DNA from: Tissierellales bacterium
GTDB lineage: Bacteria > Bacillota > Clostridia > Tissierellales > JAOAQY01
Length of the DNA stretch: 32,078 nucleotides
Assembly: GCA_025210965.1 (NCBI GenBank)
Contig: JAOAQY010000239.1
Location: forward strand, 1 to 32,078
Direction: 5' to 3'
Shown: positions 1 to 8,479 of the stretch, one piece after another
Layout of the letters: the number at the start of each line of letters is the position of its first letter
Position numbering within the stretch: the stretch's first letter is position 1
Notes under the pieces: model-generated
Database searches by the model: none
What the model saw: only the letters and a program-made list of their open reading frames with translations
What the model was told of the DNA's origin: nothing
Translations under genes and position numbers: made by a program

Positions 1-192
1 TAAATATGAATTGATTTTTATCAATGTGGGACGGATATCTTCGTTCTAGAGCTAAAATCTCCATTTAGATTATGGCATTAATATCTAATGATATTTTTCT
101 GAAAAGATGGTAGAGGTTTGCAAAAAAATCAATTAAGCGGAAACTACTTTTTAAATAAAAGTGGTTTTTTTATATTTTAGGAGGCGATTGAT
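1..192 (+). promoter_or_regulatory. metY leader with terminator, possible attenuator
   Basis: Non-coding leader ahead of metY. It starts at or before the window edge. Visible structure: an inverted repeat ATTGAT/ATCAAT at 10-25, a small AATATC/GATATT hairpin at 80-95, and a strong intrinsic terminator at 141-171. The ribosome binding site GGAGG (180-184) follows the terminator almost at once. A terminator this close in front of a methionine gene suggests transcription attenuation. The segment 110-119 (GTAG then GTTT) could pair with the 5' arm of the terminator (AAACTAC) and act as an antiterminator. I could not match the S-box core, the T-box core or other SAM-riboswitch signatures that I know. 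Either the sensing domain is unrecognised, or the hairpin is simply the terminator of an upstream gene. Confidence 0.45.
141..171 (+). terminator. intrinsic terminator in metY leader
   Basis: The stem AAACTACTTTT (141-151) pairs with AAAAGTGGTTT (157-167), with one G-T wobble and a 5-nt loop. A run of T follows, through 171. It sits only nine bases upstream of the metY ribosome binding site. Confidence 0.7.
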
Positions 193-1467
193 ATGTCAAA
201 ATGGTCAAAGGAAACAATTTGTGTACAAGGAAATTATAATCCAAAGCCGGGAGAACCTAGAGTACTTCCAATAGTTCAAAGTACTACTTATGCATATGAT
301 GATCCAGATCAGGTAGCAAGATTATTTGATTTAGAAGAGGTAGGTCATATGTATTCTAGAATAAGTAACCCAACAGTTTGTGCGTTCGAAGAAAAAATAA
401 ATGCATTAGAGGGCGGAAGTGGTGCATTAGCAGTTGCATCAGGTCAGTCAGCAACAATAACAGCAATACTTACAATATGTAGTGCTGGAGACCATGTTAT
501 TTCATCAGCAACTATTTACGGCGGAACTTACAATTTATTCAAAGTGACACTTGCAAAATTAGGAATTGATGTAAGTTTTGTAGATCCAGAAGATAGCATA
601 GAAGATATAAAAAAGCTTTCAAGAGAAAATACAAAGGCAGTATTTGCCGAGACTTTAGGAAATCCAGGATTAAATGTTTTAGATTTTGATAAATTTTCTA
701 AGGTATCGAAATCAATAGGTGTTCCTCTTATAGTTGACAATACACTAGCAACACCTTGTCTTTGTAGACCATTTGAGCATGGCGCGAATATAATAGTTCA
801 TTCTACAACAAAGTATACCGATGGTCATGCAACTAGTGTTGGAGGAGTAGTTATTGATGGGGGAAATTTTGATTGGGGAAATGGTAAGTTCAAAGATTTT
901 ACGGAACCTGATGCTAGTTATCATGGAGTTAAGTATTATGAAACTTTTAAAGAAGCAGCTTTCATAACAAAAGCAAGAGTACAATTGCTAAGGGATTTAG
1001 GAAATTGTATGAGTCCATTCAATGCATTTTTGAATCATTTAGGACTTGAAACACTTCATCTTAGAATGGAAAGACATAGTCAAAATGCATTGAAATTAGC
1101 AGAGTGGCTCAATACACAAGAAAAAATAGAATGGGTTAATTATCCATTGTTAGAAGGCAATATAGAACTGGAAAAAACAAAGAAATATTTGCCAAATGGG
1201 GGTAGTGGAATACTTACATTTGGAATTGCTGGAGGTCTTGAAGCGGCTAAAAAGTTTACAAAGAGTTTAAAACTTACAACATTAGTAGTTCATCTAGCGG
1301 ATGTAAGAACAAGTATATTACACCCAGCATCAACTACACATAGACAGCTTTCAGAGCAGCAACAGATAGAATCTGGGGTTAATCCGGAACTTCTTAGAGT
1401 ATCTGTAGGAATAGAATCAATAGAGGATATAATAAAAGATTTCGAAAACGCACTTAGCCAAATTTAG
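193..1467 (+). CDS. metY: O-acetylhomoserine sulfhydrylase
   Basis: PLP-dependent cytoplasmic enzyme of the Cys/Met metabolism family. It condenses O-acetylhomoserine with sulfide to give homocysteine, the direct sulfhydrylation route to methionine. The 424 residues match the usual length of MetY (about 420-430), longer than MetB/MetC (about 380-400). The PLP lysine is K207 in the motif [10 protein letters not shown], and the aspartate that holds the pyridine nitrogen is D182 in VDNTLATP. The N-terminal YSRISNPT motif (54-61) is typical. The start is supported by GGAGG 8 bases upstream of the ATG. metA begins 13 bases downstream, so the two are co-transcribed. A methionine gamma-lyase or cystathionine gamma-synthase is less likely because of length and the adjacent metA. 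Confidence 0.93.
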   Translation: MSKWSKETICVQGNYNPKPGEPRVLPIVQSTTYAYDDPDQVARLFDLEEVGHMYSRISNPTVCAFEEKINALEGGSGALAVASGQSATITAILTICSAGDHVISSATIYGGTYNLFKVTLAKLGIDVSFVDPEDSIEDIKKLSRENTKAVFAETLGNPGLNVLDFDKFSKVSKSIGVPLIVDNTLATPCLCRPFEHGANIIVHSTTKYTDGHATSVGGVVIDGGNFDWGNGKFKDFTEPDASYHGVKYYETFKEAAFITKARVQLLRDLGNCMSPFNAFLNHLGLETLHLRMERHSQNALKLAEWLNTQEKIEWVNYPLLEGNIELEKTKKYLPNGGSGILTFGIAGGLEAAKKFTKSLKLTTLVVHLADVRTSILHPASTTHRQLSEQQQIESGVNPELLRVSVGIESIEDIIKDFENALSQI

Positions 1468-1480
1468 AAAGGAGTTATAC

Positions 1481-2386
1481 ATGCCTATAATAGTTTCACA
1501 AAATTTAGAGTCAATTGAGAAGTTGAAGAGTGAAAACATATTTGTAATGAATGAATTTAGAGCAAAGCATCAAGATATAAGACCACTTAAAATAGCTATA
1601 GTAAATTTAATGCCCACGAAGATTACTACAGAAGTTCAATTACTTAGACTTATAGCGAATGTCTCACTTCAAATAGACATAACACTAATACACATGAAAA
1701 GTCATGAATCTAAAAATACAGACGCTAATTATTTGTTGTCATGTTACAAAACTTTTGATGATATTAAAAATGATCATTTTGATGGAATGATCATAACTGG
1801 TGCACCTGTCGAGAATTTTGAATTTGAAGATGTGGATTATTGGAATGAGTTAGAACAAATAATGGAATATACGAAAAATAGCGTTACATCTACACTTCAT
1901 ATATGTTGGGGTGCTCAAGCTGGCCTTTATTATCATTATGGTATAGACAAATTTAAACTAGATAAGAAAATGTTTGGAGTATTTGAGCATAGAGTTTTGG
2001 ATTCAAGTGAAAAGTTACTTAGAGGATTTGACGATGTATTTTTTGCGCCACATTCAAGGCATACTGGAAGTAGTAGTAAACTGATAACAGAAGTAGATGA
2101 ACTCAAATTACTCGCTGAGTCAGAAGAGGCAGGAGCATATTTAGCAATTAGCAAAAATGGAAAAAATATATTCGTCACAGGACATTCTGAATATGACCCT
2201 GAAACGCTAAAATTGGAATATGAAAGGGATATAAAAGCAGGGTATAGCATTGATATACCAAAGAATTATTTTGAGAGTGATAATCCTAACTTAGACCCTT
2301 TAGTGAGATGGAGATCTCATGGGAATTTATTGTTCTCTAATTGGCTAAATTATTATGTTTACCAAGAATCACCATATATATGGTGA
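1481..2386 (+). CDS. metA: homoserine O-acetyltransferase (MetA type)
   Basis: Acyltransferase of the MetA fold (class I glutamine-amidotransferase-like). It activates homoserine by acylation at the entry to methionine synthesis. The 301 residues equal the family length. The catalytic residues are at the canonical positions: nucleophile C142 in HICWGAQ, and H235 and E237 in VTGHSEYDP. Residue 111, in GAPVEN, is Glu; in characterised MetA proteins Glu111 goes with acetyl-CoA and Gly111 with succinyl-CoA. This predicts O-acetylhomoserine as product, the substrate of the MetY encoded just upstream. AAAGGAG precedes the ATG. It shares the metY transcript and ends at a bidirectional terminator. 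Databases often label such proteins homoserine O-succinyltransferase, which residue 111 argues against. Confidence 0.93.
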   Translation: MPIIVSQNLESIEKLKSENIFVMNEFRAKHQDIRPLKIAIVNLMPTKITTEVQLLRLIANVSLQIDITLIHMKSHESKNTDANYLLSCYKTFDDIKNDHFDGMIITGAPVENFEFEDVDYWNELEQIMEYTKNSVTSTLHICWGAQAGLYYHYGIDKFKLDKKMFGVFEHRVLDSSEKLLRGFDDVFFAPHSRHTGSSSKLITEVDELKLLAESEEAGAYLAISKNGKNIFVTGHSEYDPETLKLEYERDIKAGYSIDIPKNYFESDNPNLDPLVRWRSHGNLLFSNWLNYYVYQESPYIW

Positions 2387-2401
2387 GATATATTAAAACC
2401 A

Positions 2402-2448
2402 AAAACATGCAGAATAGACTTCTTATTAGTCCATTCTACATGTTTTTT
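2402..2448. terminator. bidirectional terminator between metA and the SulP gene
   Basis: A long imperfect stem with arms AAAACATG, AGAAT and GACT pairing with AGTC, ATTCT and CATGTTTT, a 7-nt loop, and T runs on both strands. It lies between the convergent stop codons and can end both transcripts. Confidence 0.85.
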
Positions 2449-2449
2449 A

Positions 2450-4105
2450 CTATTTCTCCGATGCTTTTATAGCGTCTTCGATATATTCAAAAAATTCATT
2501 TTTACCTATTTTTTCTGTAAGACCAGCCTTGTCAAGAACACTTTGAGGCTGAGTATTTATACCAGATATTATTAATCTGATTTTTTTATGCTCACATAAG
2601 TCAATCATTCGTCTAAAAGCATGAAGTGCTGTTGCATCCATAGCAGGTACGTTTCGCATTCTTATTATTAGAGTGTTTGTTTTTGAACCCAATGATTTTA
2701 ATGCGTCAAAAAATTTATCGGCAGCTCCAAAGAAAAATGGTCCATTTATTTCATATATCTGGACATTTTTAGGTGTTTTGATTTTTTTATTTTCTTCCAT
2801 GAAATCAAAATTACCGTCTTCTGATTCTTCAGAAGCATCCATTTTTGATATATTTACATTGGATACATCTGACATTCTTTTCATAAATAGAAATGCAGAC
2901 AATACCATACCTATTTCTATGGCTTTTACTAAATCGACTAGAACAGTTATTCCAAATGTAACTAGCAGAACTATTACATCGCTTTTGGGTGATTTGAATA
3001 AGAATTTGAATTCTCTCCATTCACTCATATTGTAAGCTACTATTATTAGTACAGCAGCTAGAGATGTTAGTGGAATCATCTTTGCTAAAGGCATAAAAAC
3101 AAGCATTATTACTAATAGAGTTAAGGCATGAACCATTCCTGCGATTGGAGTTCTACCACCATTTTTTATATTTGCAACGGTTCTTGCTATGGCTCCAGTA
3201 GCAGGTATGCCACCAAAAAGACCAGAGGCTATATTAGCAATTCCTTGTGCAATTAGCTCCATGTTAGATCTGTGCTTTCCGCCAATCATACCATCGGATA
3301 CTACTGCAGATAAAAGAGATTCTATTGATCCGAGTATCGCGATTGTAAGTGCAGGTTCTAAAAGAGAGCTAATCTGAGTTAGAGAAATTTCTGGTAAACT
3401 AAATTTTGGTAAGCTAGATGAAAGTTCACCAAATTTAGTTCCTATAGTAGCGACATTTAGTTCAAAGTATTTTACAATTACAGATGTCACTACTAGTGCA
3501 ATTAGAGCGCCAGGAATCTTGTCATTTATTTTTGGCCAAAATATTATTATCAAAAGTGCTAGAAGACCAATAAATGTAGTTTGTAAGTGAATACTGCTTA
3601 TAGAATTTATATATAAAGACCATTTAGATATAAATGATGTCGGTACTTCACCTATATTTAGACCAAAAAAGTCTTTTATCTGTGAAGAAAAAATTACTAA
3701 AGCTATACCACTTGTAAATCCAGTTGTAATTGGAAATGGAATAAATTTTATGATACTTCCGAGTTTTAAAAATCCCATTAAAATCATTATAAAACCAGCC
3801 ATAATAGTGGAGAGTATAAGTCCATTTATGCCGAATTTCACAAGTATGCTATAAACAATAACCATGAAAGCGCCAGTAGGTCCGCCTATTTGAACTCTAC
3901 TACCGCCTAACATTGAAATAAGAAAACCAGCTATAATTGCAGTGTGAAGACCTTTTTCTGGAGAAACTCCAGAGGCTATAGCAAGTGCTATAGAAAGTGG
4001 TAGAGCAATGATTGCAACTATGATTCCGGCGGTGAAATCTTTTGCAAATTGTTCCTTAGAGTAATCTTTTAATGTGGTACATAATTTGGGTGTTAATGAT
4101 TTCAT
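2450..4105 (-). CDS. SulP-family anion transporter with STAS domain
   Basis: Membrane anion permease of the SLC26/SulP family. The 551 residues are typical. Residues about 20-410 hold the hydrophobic transport core, with the family signature near the N-terminus (ALPLSIALAIASG, about 35-47) and GGPTGAF a little further on. Residues about 440-545 form a cytoplasmic STAS domain containing the DATALHAF segment. Substrates known in this family include sulfate, bicarbonate and dicarboxylates, and sequence alone does not decide. The neighbouring metY/metA sulfhydrylation genes make sulfate or another sulfur anion attractive, but that is inference. It is convergent with metA and divergent from the PhnA-like gene. 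The purine-rich GAAAGAAG ahead of the ATG is a weak ribosome binding site. Confidence 0.88.
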   Translation of the reverse strand: MKSLTPKLCTTLKDYSKEQFAKDFTAGIIVAIIALPLSIALAIASGVSPEKGLHTAIIAGFLISMLGGSRVQIGGPTGAFMVIVYSILVKFGINGLILSTIMAGFIMILMGFLKLGSIIKFIPFPITTGFTSGIALVIFSSQIKDFFGLNIGEVPTSFISKWSLYINSISSIHLQTTFIGLLALLIIIFWPKINDKIPGALIALVVTSVIVKYFELNVATIGTKFGELSSSLPKFSLPEISLTQISSLLEPALTIAILGSIESLLSAVVSDGMIGGKHRSNMELIAQGIANIASGLFGGIPATGAIARTVANIKNGGRTPIAGMVHALTLLVIMLVFMPLAKMIPLTSLAAVLIIVAYNMSEWREFKFLFKSPKSDVIVLLVTFGITVLVDLVKAIEIGMVLSAFLFMKRMSDVSNVNISKMDASEESEDGNFDFMEENKKIKTPKNVQIYEINGPFFFGAADKFFDALKSLGSKTNTLIIRMRNVPAMDATALHAFRRMIDLCEHKKIRLIISGINTQPQSVLDKAGLTEKIGKNEFFEYIEDAIKASEK

Positions 4106-4163
4106 AAATTCACTTCTTTCTGATAAATATTTAATTGTAATTTGATAGATTTAGTAAAAATCC

Positions 4164-4192
4164 AACCCCACTAGTTTACTCCCAATTGGGTT
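4164..4192. promoter_or_regulatory. palindromic site between divergent SulP and PhnA-like genes
   Basis: CCCAATTGGG (4181-4190) is a perfect 10-bp palindrome. With the flanking AACCC (4164-4168) and GGGTT (4188-4192) it could also form a larger hairpin. It lies between the SulP start codon and the predicted promoter of the divergent small gene, so an operator is plausible. I do not recognise a named regulator for it. Confidence 0.3.
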
Positions 4193-4208
4193 ATAAATCA
4201 ATAAAAAT

Positions 4209-4237
4209 TTGTCAACTTTAGAAAAATGTGATACGAT
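4209..4237 (+). promoter_or_regulatory. predicted sigma-A promoter of PhnA-like gene
   Basis: TTGTCA (4209-4214), a 17-bp spacer, then TACGAT (4232-4237). The placement, about 60 bases before the start codon, fits the small zinc-ribbon gene. Confidence 0.45.
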
Positions 4238-4297
4238 GTTTAATTGTGAGGGTGAAAATCTCGATTATTATGAATTTAAATAAAAGGAAGTGAAGTC

Positions 4298-4630
4298 ATG
4301 GTTGAATTACCAAATTGCCCAAAGTGTGGGTCAGAGTACACATATGAGGATGGAGTATTTTTTGTTTGTCCTGAATGTGCTCATGAGTGGAGTAAAGAGG
4401 CTAAAGCAGAAGAGGAATACGTAGTTAAAGATTCGAATGGCAATATATTGCAGGATGGAGATTCAGTTACTGTAATCAAGGATTTAAAAGTTAAAGGTGC
4501 ATCTTCTCCTATAAAAAGAGGTACTAAGGTCAAAAATATAAGACTTGTAGAAGGAGATCATGATATTGATTGTAAAATAGATGGATTTGGAGCTATGCAA
4601 CTTAAGTCTGAATTTGTTAAAAAGATATAG
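4298..4630 (+). CDS. PhnA/YjdM-family zinc-ribbon protein
   Basis: Small cytoplasmic protein of 110 residues, the normal length for the YjdM/PhnA family. The N-terminal zinc ribbon has CPKC (8-11) and CPEC (24-27). The C-terminal half (about 42-110) is the conserved beta-rich domain with the motif KDSNGN followed by DGDSV. The family was once named alkylphosphonate utilisation protein PhnA, but it is not the phosphonoacetate hydrolase and its role is unsettled. No phosphonate genes are nearby. It has its own predicted promoter, a ribosome binding site (AAGGAAG) and a strong terminator, so it is probably monocistronic. Confidence 0.88.
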   Translation: MVELPNCPKCGSEYTYEDGVFFVCPECAHEWSKEAKAEEEYVVKDSNGNILQDGDSVTVIKDLKVKGASSPIKRGTKVKNIRLVEGDHDIDCKIDGFGAMQLKSEFVKKI

Positions 4631-4641
4631 TTATGAGAAGT

Positions 4642-4666
4642 AAAAAAGAGCGTATGCTCTTTTTTT
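4642..4666 (+). terminator. intrinsic terminator after PhnA-like gene
   Basis: AAAAAAGAGC pairs perfectly with GCTCTTTTTT around a GTAT loop, with the 3' arm running into the T tract. It is 11 bases past the stop codon. Confidence 0.9.
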
Positions 4667-4674
4667 ATGCGGAA

Positions 4675-4689
4675 AATTATCTGAAAATA
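4675..4689. promoter_or_regulatory. CodY-box-like site upstream of peptide transporter
   Basis: AATTATCTGAAAATA matches the CodY consensus AATTTTCWGAAAATT at 13 of 15 positions. CodY represses peptide uptake operons in many Firmicutes when branched-chain amino acids and GTP are plentiful, so the location fits. It lies about 190 bases before the binding-protein gene and 104 bases before its predicted -35 box, which is far for simple repression. Binding is not shown. Confidence 0.45.
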
Positions 4690-4710
4690 AATTTTTATGC
4701 AAAAAAGTAT

Positions 4711-4724
4711 TGGAAACGTTTTCT
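4711..4724. promoter_or_regulatory. cre-like site (CcpA) upstream of peptide transporter
   Basis: TGGAAACGTTTTCT agrees with the catabolite-responsive element consensus TGWAANCGNTNWCA at 12 of 14 positions, including the central CG. It lies 69 bases ahead of the predicted -35 element of the peptide transporter operon, a position where either activation or repression is possible. Confidence 0.5.
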
Positions 4725-4792
4725 TGATTGCAAAATAAACCATGAAACAAAGCGGAACTTTAATATGATGAAGTGATTAATTATAAAAAACA

Positions 4793-4821
4793 TTGCATAG
4801 AAGAGTGAAGTGTGATATTAT
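4793..4821 (+). promoter_or_regulatory. predicted promoter of peptide ABC operon
   Basis: TTGCAT (4793-4798), a 17-bp spacer, then TATTAT (4816-4821), with a TGA extension in front of the -10 box. Transcription would start near 4828, leaving a 5' leader of about 50 bases. Confidence 0.5.
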
Positions 4822-4822
4822 T

Positions 4823-4838
4823 GCAATAATATTATTGC
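4823..4838. promoter_or_regulatory. 16-bp palindrome over the predicted start site
   Basis: GCAATAATATTATTGC is a perfect palindrome that begins two bases after the predicted -10 box. The decamer ATATTATTGC also occurs as a direct repeat at 4815-4824 and 4829-4838. The position is that of a repressor operator. No regulator gene is adjacent and I do not recognise the motif. Confidence 0.4.
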
Positions 4839-4876
4839 GGAAATGAAATATTCTGCGGATGTAATGAGGGGGAGAA

Positions 4877-6472
4877 ATGATGTTAAGAAAAAAGTTTATG
4901 AGTGGACTTGCTTTAGTGTTAGCAGCGGCGTTCTTATTCACTGGTTGCGGTGGAGAGAAGAAAACAGCTGAGACTGGGGACAAAAAAGAGGTAGTAAAAG
5001 AATCTGAGGAAAAGAAAGAAAATAAGAAACCTAAAATACTAGTATATGCAAGGGGAGCTGATTCTACAGGGCTAGATCCAGCTTATGTTTCAGATGGAGA
5101 GTCATCGAAGGTTATTGTAAATGTTTGCGAGAACTTAGTAAGGTATAAAGAAGGAACAACAGAATTAGAACCTCAATTAGCAGAATCATGGAATATTAGT
5201 GAAGATGGACTTGAGTATACATTCAATCTTAGAAAAGATGTAAAGTTCCATGATGGAAGTGATTTTACTGCTGATGATGTAATTTGGTCTATTGATCGTC
5301 AATTAGAAGGAAAAAGAACTGCAGATATGCCGTATGCGGCATTTACGTTTGAACAAGTAAAGGCTTTAGAAAAAGTAGATGACTACACTGTGAAATTTGT
5401 GCTTAAGGAACCAAGTACTCCGTTTTTGGCAAATTTAGCTATGAGTTTAGCAGCTCCTATAGTAAAAAAAGGAGATAATATTTCAGAGAATCCAGTCGGA
5501 ACAGGTCCTTTTAAATTTGTTTCTTGGAAAAAGGATGAATCAATTACTCTAGAAAAATTCAATGAATATTGGGGTGAAGGAGCGAAAGTTGATAAGGTAA
5601 TATTTAAGGTTACTAAGGAAAATTCAGTTAGAGCAAGTGAACTTATGACTGGAGCAGTTGACATAATTGATGGAATTAGTTTCAATGATGTAGCTCAATT
5701 AGAATCTAGTCAAGCAGTAGTGGACAAGGCAAATGGAATGAATATAAACTACATGGCGTTTAATACTGATAGAGCACCGTTTAACGATTCAAAACTTAGA
5801 GAAGCGATAGCACATGCTATAAATAGAGATGAACTTGTAGAATATTTATACCAAGGGTATTCAGAAGTGGCATCAACATATTTACCAAGTTTCATACCGG
5901 GATATGCAGATGATATTGAACTTTATAAATATGATCCAGAAAAAGCAAAGACAATGTTAAAAGAACTTGGCAAAGAAGACTTGAAGCTAAAAATTATAAC
6001 ATACTCAAATCCAAGACCTTACAATCCGGCTGGTTCAAAGCTTGCTGAGGCAATACAAGGTTATCTTGCAAAAGTTGGAGTTGAAGCAACAATAGATGTT
6101 TATCCGTGGAAAGAATATAAAGAGAAGGCTCTTCAAGGTGAAGGTGATTTGTTGTTCTTTGGATGGATTGGAGATAATGGAGATGCAGATAATTTCTTAT
6201 CACTTCTAGAATCTATAAATGCAGAATCAGGTCTTAACTCAGCTAAGTTTGCAAATGCTGATGTAGATGCACTTTTACAAAAAGCAAGAACATTGCCAAA
6301 TGGAGAAGAACGTGAAAGTGTATACAAAGATGTCCAAAAATTATTGGCGATAGAGTCACCATGGGTACCATTATCACATGCAACGGATTTAGTAGCTTAT
6401 CAGAAAAATATTGAAGGGTATCAGCTTCACCCAACTGGACGAGTTTACCTAAAGGATGTTGTCAAAAAATAA
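4877..6472 (+). CDS. peptide ABC transporter substrate-binding lipoprotein
   Basis: Extracellular solute-binding protein of family 5 (DppA/OppA type), 531 residues. The lipoprotein signal peptide ends in LFTGC with the lipid-anchored Cys at 24, followed by a charged Glu/Lys linker (27-50). The mature part shows the family signature region around AESWNISEDGLEYTFNLR and the FHDGSDFTADDV motif. It captures peptides outside the membrane and delivers them to the permeases encoded downstream. Two ATG codons lie in tandem (4877, 4880) after AGGGGGAG; the second gives slightly better spacing. It is the first gene of a five-gene operon and is separated from the permease genes by a hairpin. Nickel or other substrates of family 5 proteins cannot be excluded. 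Confidence 0.92.
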   Translation: MMLRKKFMSGLALVLAAAFLFTGCGGEKKTAETGDKKEVVKESEEKKENKKPKILVYARGADSTGLDPAYVSDGESSKVIVNVCENLVRYKEGTTELEPQLAESWNISEDGLEYTFNLRKDVKFHDGSDFTADDVIWSIDRQLEGKRTADMPYAAFTFEQVKALEKVDDYTVKFVLKEPSTPFLANLAMSLAAPIVKKGDNISENPVGTGPFKFVSWKKDESITLEKFNEYWGEGAKVDKVIFKVTKENSVRASELMTGAVDIIDGISFNDVAQLESSQAVVDKANGMNINYMAFNTDRAPFNDSKLREAIAHAINRDELVEYLYQGYSEVASTYLPSFIPGYADDIELYKYDPEKAKTMLKELGKEDLKLKIITYSNPRPYNPAGSKLAEAIQGYLAKVGVEATIDVYPWKEYKEKALQGEGDLLFFGWIGDNGDADNFLSLLESINAESGLNSAKFANADVDALLQKARTLPNGEERESVYKDVQKLLAIESPWVPLSHATDLVAYQKNIEGYQLHPTGRVYLKDVVKK

Positions 6473-6490
6473 TTAGAAAATCATAGAATG

Positions 6491-6524
6491 ATTGCCCTCT
6501 ATAATTTTTATAGAGGGTAATTTT
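6491..6524 (+). terminator. intercistronic hairpin after binding-protein gene
   Basis: ATTGCCCTCTATAA pairs with TTATAGAGGGTAAT (14 bp, one wobble) around a 3-nt T loop, followed by only a short T stretch. This is the usual partial terminator or mRNA-stabilising hairpin that lets the binding protein be made in excess over its permease. The downstream genes lack an obvious promoter of their own. Confidence 0.7.
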
Positions 6525-6544
6525 AGTATAAAAGGAGGTATTTG

Positions 6545-7549
6545 ATGCTTAAATATATTTTTAAGAGGTTGTTGCTTTTGATACCGGTACTTTTAGGTGT
6601 AACGGTTATGGTATTTACTGTAATGCATTTATTTACAACAGATCCAGCAGAAATAATATTAGGTCAACATGCAACAGTAGAACAGAAAGAGGCATTGAGA
6701 GAAGAGCTGGGATTTAATAGACCGCTTCATGAACAATACTTAGAATTTTTAACAGGTGCAGTGAAAGGTGATTTTGGTGAGTCGCTTATCACAAAAACAT
6801 CAGTGGTTGAAGAAATAACGCAAAGACTTCCAGCGACACTTGAGCTTGCACTAGCAGGATTATTATTTGCAAGTATACTAGGTGTTACAATGGGAGTCAT
6901 ATCAGCTATAAAACAAAATTCTATATTCGACTATATTTCTATGACTATTAGTTTGGCAGGTGTTTCTATGCCTATATTTTGGTTAGGTCTTGTTTTTATA
7001 GTTATATTTTCATTGAAACTTGGATGGCTTCCTGTTGCAGGAAGAATACAAATGGGATATGAACCAGCTCATACTACAGGACTATATTTGTTAGATAGTT
7101 TAATTGCTGGTGATATGGAAGCTTTTAAGAGTGCATTTAGTCATATAATACTTCCAGCTATAGCATTGGGAATGTATTCGGCAGCTCTTATAGCTAGAAT
7201 GACTCGTTCAACTATGCTAGAGGTATTAGGTCAAGATTATATTAGAACAGCTAGAGCTAAAGGTCTTTTTGAAAAAGTAGTAATCGGAATACATGGACTT
7301 AGAAATGCAATGATACCTATCATTACGGTTATAGGACTTCAGCTTGGAACATTACTTGGTGGCGCGGTACTTACTGAAACTGTATTTTCGTGGCCTGGAG
7401 TTGGAAGTTATACAGTAAATTCGATACTAAAATCTGATTTTACTGTTGTACAAGGCACAGTTGTTTATTTAGCACTTATATTTGTTTTAGTAAACTTGAT
7501 AGTAGATGTGCTCTACGTATACTTAGATCCTAGAATTAAATACAATTAA
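6545..7549 (+). CDS. peptide ABC transporter permease, DppB type
   Basis: First integral membrane subunit of the peptide importer, 334 residues, usual length. The N-terminal signature MLKYIFKRLLLLIPVLLGVT leads to the first membrane helix, then the DppB/OppB N-terminal motif DFGESL. The binding-protein-dependent transport domain contains the EAA-type coupling loop RTARAKGL near residue 235. About six membrane helices are evident. I chose ATG 6545 over the upstream TTG at 6542, because AGGAGG at 6533-6538 is 6 bases from the ATG but only 3 from the TTG. dppC-type follows 12 bases downstream. Confidence 0.92.
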   Translation: MLKYIFKRLLLLIPVLLGVTVMVFTVMHLFTTDPAEIILGQHATVEQKEALREELGFNRPLHEQYLEFLTGAVKGDFGESLITKTSVVEEITQRLPATLELALAGLLFASILGVTMGVISAIKQNSIFDYISMTISLAGVSMPIFWLGLVFIVIFSLKLGWLPVAGRIQMGYEPAHTTGLYLLDSLIAGDMEAFKSAFSHIILPAIALGMYSAALIARMTRSTMLEVLGQDYIRTARAKGLFEKVVIGIHGLRNAMIPIITVIGLQLGTLLGGAVLTETVFSWPGVGSYTVNSILKSDFTVVQGTVVYLALIFVLVNLIVDVLYVYLDPRIKYN

Positions 7550-7561
7550 GGAGGGTGAAAT

Positions 7562-8467
7562 ATGGAAGAGATTTTAGTTAATGATGAATTGATAGAGCAG
7601 GATAGAGAAGAATTATTGCAAAAGCCTATTTCACCATGGAAGGAAATGTGGATGGCGCTTAAGCGAAATAAAGCAGCTATGCTTGGACTTACAATACTTA
7701 TTATATTATTGTTTTTGGCTATTTTTGGAGATTATATTATGCCGTACAATCCAAATGTTGGAGAACTATCAGAGAGTTTGCAGGCACCATCTTCTTCTCA
7801 CTGGCTTGGAACTGATGAACAAGGTAGAGATGTTTTGAGCAGAATAATTGATGGTACAGAAATATCACTACGAGTAGGAATAACAGCCGTTGTAGTAGCT
7901 CTTTCTATAGGGCTTACACTAGGAGCATTTGCAGGTTATTATGGTGGAGTAATTGATATGATTATAATGCGATTTATGGATATTATATTAGCATTTCCAT
8001 CGTTGTTATTAGCTATAGCACTTATGAGTACGTTAGGTAAGGGAATAGATAAAGCTATAATTGCCATAAGTGTTGTAACCATACCGCATTATGCTAGGAT
8101 TGTTAGGGGATCTATATTATCTGTGAAGGAAAGTGAATATGTTCAAGCGGCTAGAGTTATAGGAAATAGCGATGCTGCTATAATATTTAAACATATTTTA
8201 CCAAATGTATTAGCACCTATTATAGTAAGGGCAACACTTGGAATATCTATAGCGATATTAGACACTGCAGCACTTGGATTCTTGGGATTAGGAGTACAGC
8301 CACCATACGCAGAGTGGGGAACTATGCTAGGAGCAGGAAGAGCGTATTTCTTTAACGCTAATCACTTGGTATTATTCCCAGGTCTTGCTATAACTATAAC
8401 TGTGCTTGCTTTTAACTTACTAGGAGATGGGCTTAGAGATGCACTTGATCCTAAGTTACAGAAATAG
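7562..8467 (+). CDS. peptide ABC transporter permease, DppC type
   Basis: Second membrane subunit of the importer, 301 residues. It has the N-terminal OppC/DppC cytoplasmic segment (SPWKEMWMALKRNKAAMLGL), a first helix at about 40-60, and the extracytoplasmic motif HWLGTDEQGRDVLSRII (about 81-97), which is diagnostic of DppC/OppC. The transport domain has the coupling loop VQAARVIGNSD (near 196). A good ribosome binding site (AAGGAGGG) precedes the ATG. It lies 12 bases after the previous gene and 12 bases before the first ATPase gene, so the order is that of a standard dpp/opp operon. Confidence 0.92.
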   Translation: MEEILVNDELIEQDREELLQKPISPWKEMWMALKRNKAAMLGLTILIILLFLAIFGDYIMPYNPNVGELSESLQAPSSSHWLGTDEQGRDVLSRIIDGTEISLRVGITAVVVALSIGLTLGAFAGYYGGVIDMIIMRFMDIILAFPSLLLAIALMSTLGKGIDKAIIAISVVTIPHYARIVRGSILSVKESEYVQAARVIGNSDAAIIFKHILPNVLAPIIVRATLGISIAILDTAALGFLGLGVQPPYAEWGTMLGAGRAYFFNANHLVLFPGLAITITVLAFNLLGDGLRDALDPKLQK

Positions 8468-8479
8468 GGGGACGAGACT

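Noticed and set aside
1-140. SAM-I (S-box), T-box or lysine riboswitch
   Set aside because: The core strings of these elements are absent. The GTAGAGG at 110-116 recalls the lysine element, but the rest does not fit and there is too little room before the terminator.
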